The translations under genes were made by a program, and so were the position numbers. 64,000 nucleotides of DNA from Hermatobates lingyangjiaoensis. Taxonomy: Eukaryota; Arthropoda; Insecta; Hemiptera; Hermatobatidae. Location: NCBI GenBank assembly GCA_026182355.1, contig JAPFBL010000254.1, forward strand, positions 5,453,001 to 5,517,000. Direction: 5' to 3'. Position 1 is the first letter of the stretch, and each line of letters begins with the position of its first letter. A model generated the notes under the pieces. The model was not told the origin of the DNA. It saw only the letters and a program-made list of their open reading frames with translations, and did not search any database. Shown piece by piece: positions 59,417 to 64,000 of this stretch.

Positions 59417-59625
59417 CGATTTTGAGATTTTTATGAAGAGCTGCTGTTTTCTTATAACGATAATGCCAGTTCATTAGAGATCTATTCTCAACTGAGAACA
59501 GATCAGTAATCATCAATGTATAAGCACCAGCATGAATTCGATCATGAAACGCAACTTCGATCATTTGACAAGTAACCGTGATTGTTGGAAATACAAAAGG
59601 AATCAGTCTCATAAACTCATATGAT
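59388..59625 (-). other. Candidate exon on minus strand, membrane-protein-like
   Basis: An acceptor-like 'tatgtgttaatttttag' ends at 59626 (minus strand). The following frame reads SYEFMRLIPFVFPTITVTCQ, MIEVAFHDRIHAGAYTLMIT, then ENRSLMNWHYRYKKTAALHK. A hydrophobic stretch is followed by a charged loop. A donor-like AA|GTATTT lies at about 59411. The shape faintly recalls the TM5 to TM6 part of insect gustatory receptors, but none of their invariant residues can be shown, so I leave it unnamed. An upstream 'start' (to 59753) is a TA-rich artefact. Confidence 0.25.
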
Positions 59626-59759
59626 CTAAAAATTAACACATAAACACATTTTTCTGAAATTTTTATAGTATTATTATACTTTAAATAAATTAAAACTCTT
59701 TCTGTTATGTACGTACTCGTATATACATATATGTATGTATGTTTCTTGGCCAAATGACT

Positions 59760-60710
59760 TTATTGTTTTTATTGTGTAGAGTATGGGGATCCTTGAGGTT
59801 GTATTGTTTCCGGCTCTAATGAAAGCCATGTACTTAGAACATCTCTTCTATGTAGTGATATCAATTAACATAACGATTATATAGAGAGGTCATACTCCCT
59901 CAGAAAATAAAGTGTTGTCATCTAAATGCAGCTTCTCCATTTGAAGATCCCTTGGTCCATTTTTCATTTCTTACATACTCCTGTAACTATGGTCTTGGGA
60001 AGACTGGTTTCGAAACAATGAATCCGTTGTCATGATGCCAAGAAGGGTAAAGGGCTTCCACTCCCTCAGTATATACGAATATTGGCAAGAGATATTAGTC
60101 TCACTGTGTAGTAATGTCTCATTTCTATTGTTTTGGTGGTTGTTTGTTGGAGATTAGATGACTATTTACGAAGATAACTTGTTTCATGAGGTGCTTGCCT
60201 TGGAAAATATTCTGCTGTGGATCCTGATATCTGCATTTACATTAGTTAATAACAACTTTGCAATTTCAACAACATGTTGACAGGATGATGCAATAGACTA
60301 AGGCATGAAGGATGGAATATCACTGTCAACATGCACATCAGACTCGGATTCAGACCTTTACTATGCATCAGGTGTAGCTAACATCTATACACCTGAGTTG
60401 TTCTTGACTAACAGGCAGAGAAGCAGTCACCATCGTTGATGCCACTATAACTAAAGGTTTGGACTGTGTGTTCAAACAATCACCTTTGATCATTCAAGTG
60501 AGAAAATAATCTTGGGCTTGTTGAATGTAATGAAGTGAGTTTTCTATCTGCAGGCACACACATAGGATCATGGTCTAACAAACTTGGTAGCCTCGACGAT
60601 TCCTGTTGTAGAATAAACCCTCCAATATCAGCTCTGTGATGTACGATATTCTCTTTTGTCCAATAAGGACTTGGTGCTTTATAAACCTTTTCAGGAATTA
60701 AAAAGATATT
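59760..60710 (-). other. Broken protein-like sequence, minus strand
   Basis: The segment 60708-60487 (minus) is open for over 70 codons without a Met start: IPEKVYKAPSPYWTKENIVH, HRADIGGFILQQESSRLPSL, LDHDPMCVPADRK and onward to NDQR and a stop. Further pieces in other frames follow: VIVASTMVTASLPVSQEQLR, then SESESDVHVDSDIPSF, then HVVEIAKLLLTNVNADIRIH. Codon composition is unlike the AT-rich background. The shifting frames suggest a decayed gene or transposon protein; separate exons are the alternative (a donor-like AAG|GTGATT ends the first piece). No family recognised. Confidence 0.35.
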
Positions 60711-61114
60711 CTATTAGCTTTAAAGTGATTTCAACAAATCGATCTGTTTATAAATCAATTAAATGTTTCATATTTTGAAAATTAATTCGCAGTTAAATAA
60801 CTATTGATATATTGTTTATTTAGTAAACTCTTTACCAAATAAAACGAAATTAGAGAAAGGGAGAAAATATGACGTGTATGAGTGACGAGAAAGTTCTTAT
60901 CACCTTGTTATTCCACAAACCCAGAAGATTGCCTCTTATCTCAGACTAACACACACTGAAAAAGTCAATTGATGTAATGAAAACGTACATAACAAATCAT
61001 CAATATCCTACATATATGTTTTAATGAATTAGTACCATTTTTGCTTTTATTTACCCTTTGTAAGATTAATGAGAGTATTGCGTTTGGGTTAAGATTTAAT
61101 ACCGTTCTTTCAAC

Positions 61115-61300
61115 AGAAATCACGTTTTGAGGTCACCTGAATCCATTAAAATAGGTTTCGCAAATTGTTTTGTTTATGTGTGTGTGCGTGTGCTTTATGA
61201 GTGTCTCAAAAACCCAAGAGTTATGGTTACATAGTTTCGTATTAAAGCTGTTGTTACCCTTGAGATGGAATAACAAGTTCAGCACAAATATCACACTGTC
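61115..61300 (+). repeat. Possible old relative of the start of repeat R
   Basis: The order 'aatcacgttttgaggtcacc', GT-rich tract (tgtgtgtgtgcgtgtgc), then 'gtctcaaaaacccaagagtt' parallels the first 200 bp of copies A and C ('aattacatgttttgaggtcc', GT tract). Only this leader is conserved, at low identity. Confidence 0.4.
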
Positions 61301-62910
61301 TTAGTCAGTACTTTGTCAGGAATATTTTTTTCGTTGTATTTGGTTGGAGAGAAATATCTCCAAACAATGTTGATGAAAACCACTAGTCTTGCTTTTTGTT
61401 AGTATTTAATATGTACTGCTAAAATATGCATAGTAATTGCTCTTCAGATTGTCTACACATTGCATAAAAATTTTCCTAGATTTTAAATAGCACTGATATG
61501 TTAAATAATAATTTTAATTTTGAACTGATTAAACTGATAAAAAGAAGTAAAACAGTTCTTCTTTCTGGTAAACAATTAGCTGACAAAATAAATAAATTAG
61601 GAAAGCTTTCTTCATAAAAAACAGTGTGTGTACTAATGATTACTGTGAATAACCTCTTACTCTGTTAAGGCTATACGTATTTTGTTAGTTGATCAGTCTG
61701 ATATGTTATAAAATTATTAACTAATAGTCCAAGTGTCATCCAAATAGTACATTTCACATCCATACCTGTTGTACATCCCATACTTGTAACTAAATTTAAC
61801 TTCAGATTTGAAGTTGTTTAATGACCTTCATAAATATACATAGATAAGTATGTCTACCTTTTATAGTTTTAGGTGTGATTTGATAAAAATCTTTATCTTC
61901 TCCAATCAAACTGCCTCTATTCAGATGTAATGCAATCATATTCTATTATTAAATTGAAACTTCATATGTATTAAGTATTATAATGTAATTTTCTTCCATT
62001 TAATTTGTTTAACTTGAACTTAATCAGAATATGATTTCGATTAGTATATTTTTGACTTCGTTTAAATTTGGTTATTGCACTTTTTTAAATTTTTATTTTT
62101 AAAATAACTCGTTCTTAAAAAACTGTTGAAAGACTTTCATACATAAGAAGATAATAAAAGGATTTATGATTTAAATAAGTTAGAATACCATTTAAATAAG
62201 TTAAATTAAGTTGTATTGGTCGGGTATGGTGAAGTGCTCGCATGCTGCTAGATGTGAAGCTTTGATGTACAAATCAACCTCTGCTAAGTATGACCGTATA
62301 TTTACGCAATATGGAAGTTCAAAAGTATTTTGCACACTGTCTTTGGCGATATGAACTATCTGTCCAAAACCTTTTTAGTTCTAGATAAATTATCCTCTGA
62401 TAACCTTGTTCAAGGTACACTTTAGTAGTCCTTATGAACATTAAACAACGTCAGTCATGTTTTAGGGGCTGTCAACTAATCTATTGCTGCTAGTTGTTCC
62501 TCATTCCACTTTTAGTAACTTGTGGTACATTTTGAGTTATTGGTGTAATGTATATGAATGCGGTGAGTTGAACCAGTCTGTGTTGACGATTCCGTTTAAC
62601 TTAAGTAACATTCGCAAACTAAGTTACTGTTAGGAAAACTTGTACTTCAAGAGCTGAAAGTGCAAAGTACTTTGGCTTTCATCTTCTCAAACTACCGATA
62701 TAAAAATACAGAATTTCTTAAAAGATTAGAGCTCATCTTTCTCTTCTATACTACAGGTTAGAGAAAATGGAAGGGATAAAGCGTTCAAGACAACATTTAG
62801 ATTATCAGTTTATGCACTCTAATGAAGATCTGGTAATATTCCTTGGTAATATTTTATGAACTAATGTAAAAGTAGATTTATAAACTCGTCTACAGGAATG
62901 GTTTTACTTT
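61301..62910. other. No assignable feature
   Basis: AT-rich, with a tandem 'aaataagttaga/aaataagttaaa' doublet at 62173-62207. Nothing else recognised. Confidence 0.45.
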
Positions 62911-62916
62911 TCAGAA

Positions 62917-63648
62917 TAGAGATCGTATACCAAGTATTCGAAGTAGTCGAATACACGAAGTATTCGAAGTAGTCGAATATACGAAGTATTCGAATATACG
63001 AAGTATTCGAAGTAGTCGAATATACGAAGTATTCGAAGTAGTCGAATATACGAAGTATTCGAAGTAGTCGAATACGCGGTTCCTATACCAACACGACTAC
63101 TTTCGAATACTTCGATACGTATTCGGTCGGCTTGTGAGATATAAATACAAAGTAATCGTATCGGATTCGTTCTTATGAAATGATTGCCCTCTGTTGTATT
63201 GAGAAATCGTACAAGTATGAAATAAATAAATCTATTTACTCTATCGAGTTTTTTTCTATTGTTTTTTTTCTCCGTTCTAAGAAAGCATTGTCAACTACAA
63301 TATTTTTTCAAATCGTTTACTAATAAAGCATTTTTACCTGTTCAAAATGAATCCTAACATTAACATGTGTAATATAAGTAGGGCAGTACGTAAATAGTAA
63401 TATATTAGTTTTGTGGCTTACAACAATTTTAGACTGTAGAAGGCTTAATATTTGTGTTAATATGTGTGTGTGGCGGGATAAATAATGAGAGTGTTAAGTA
63501 ATTGGGATAAAGGATTCGATACCCAAGAAACTGGAGAGCCAAATGGGTTAATTTTATTCGAAAGTAGTCTCATTCGAAGTATCGAAGACGGGCTCCGAGT
63601 TTCAAATCCGCATTCGGTACGCGAGAGTATTCGATATGCCCATCTCTA
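62917..63648. mobile_element. Possible non-autonomous hAT-like element
   Basis: The left end TAGAGATCGTATACCAAGT (62917) and the inverted right end TAGAGATGGGCATATCG (complement ending 63648) share TAGAGAT and AT-rich following bases. Both ends then enter sequence rich in TTCGAATAC motifs. 'AGAGATGGGCA' followed by TTCGAA-type subterminal repeats is a familiar look of arthropod hAT ends. An 8-bp target duplication is not clear (ttcag occurs at both flanks but not in register). No transposase is present; an 83-codon frame (63485-63736) crosses the right end. Confidence 0.45.
62931..63076 (+). repeat. 26-bp minisatellite with TTCGAA palindromes
   Basis: The unit CGAAGTATTCGAAGTAGTCG + AATATA is repeated about 5.5 times, one copy being shortened by loss of AGTAGTCGAAT-type bases (around 62986). 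An inverted part-unit (cgactactttcgaatacttc, 63092-63111) follows, so the array can fold. The same words recur dispersed at 63553-63590. Confidence 0.93.
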
Positions 63649-63649
63649 C

Positions 63650-64000
63650 TTCAGGGTGAGCTCAAGAAGAGTTCTATACAATATTGCAATAGTTGTATAT
63701 ATGAATCACAATTTACTGCTTATAGCAAAAGCTTGATATGCACGATGTTATCTATGGACGCCTTTAGGCACTCATACAGGACGAGTGATTGGTCAATGGT
63801 AGGGGCACATACACAACGAGTGTCATAAAGTAGGCTTTGACGTGCTTATTAAACACCTTTTATGTTTATTTACTACTATTGCTGCTTTAATCAACTTTAT
63901 ACATACAGCATGGTACAAAGGTAGGCTAAATTACTGTATTTATCCCACTATAAATAACACACTGTATACGTGTGTATGTTGTCTATGCATTCCCGAGTGA
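63650..64000. other. No assignable feature
   Basis: The end of the window shows a local near-repeat (cactcatacaggacgagtga / cacatacacaacgagtgtca) and no gene. Confidence 0.45.

Overview
This window looks like gene-poor, repeat-dense DNA from an invertebrate animal, most likely an arthropod. The evidence is strong AT bias, no long open reading frame (the longest is about 130 codons and unconvincing), Jockey-type LINE remnants, Penelope-like elements, Helitron ends and tRNA-derived SINEs. I could not identify the species. I found no complete protein-coding gene, rRNA, intact tRNA or CRISPR array. Nearly everything recognisable is a decayed mobile element. A few short blocks look like exons.

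Layout. 1-800: two copies of a tRNA-derived SINE (others at 10.7 kb and 22.6 kb). 6.2-6.7 kb: 5'-truncated Jockey-like LINE end. 7.2-7.4 kb: Penelope-like GIY-YIG endonuclease remnant. 10.4-10.65 kb: diverged 80-bp tandem repeat. 13.4-22.1 kb: a dense cluster of short inverted-repeat elements built from Penelope-like termini, usually flanked by (TA)n, with N-terminal and C-terminal pieces of a Penelope-like protein around 19 kb and a 76-bp sequence present twice. 25.3-26.4 kb: two more GIY-YIG remnants. 26.5-28.5, 33.5-34.8, 54.05-55.7 and 55.7-56.5 kb: four copies of one non-coding repeat with a conserved 3' end. 32.97-35.44 kb: further Penelope-like ends, including inverted N-terminal pieces. 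37.85-38.05 kb: an isolated foldback palindrome. 39.1-40.5 kb: a short Helitron keeping the decayed end of its helicase, with a second Helitron 3' end at 48.58 kb. 41.08-41.24 kb: the best candidate for a cellular coding exon. 42.1-42.3 kb: Jockey-like endonuclease remnant. 46.6-47.9 kb: 162-bp direct repeats around a palindrome. 52.6-53.4 kb: a diverged duplicated block with splice-like signals. 58.25-58.4 kb: a LINE C-terminal remnant. 59.4-60.7 kb: broken protein-like sequence on the minus strand. 62.9-63.65 kb: a possible non-autonomous hAT-like element with a TTCGAA-rich minisatellite.

No operon or pathway can be read from this window. The connecting theme is one superfamily of Penelope-like retroelements: their N-terminal ends, GIY-YIG domains and 3' ends recur as separate, inverted or fused fragments, often joined to (TA)n tracts. 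Protein-level assignments rest on motif recognition by eye, with no database search. Boundaries are approximate except where an end motif is described.
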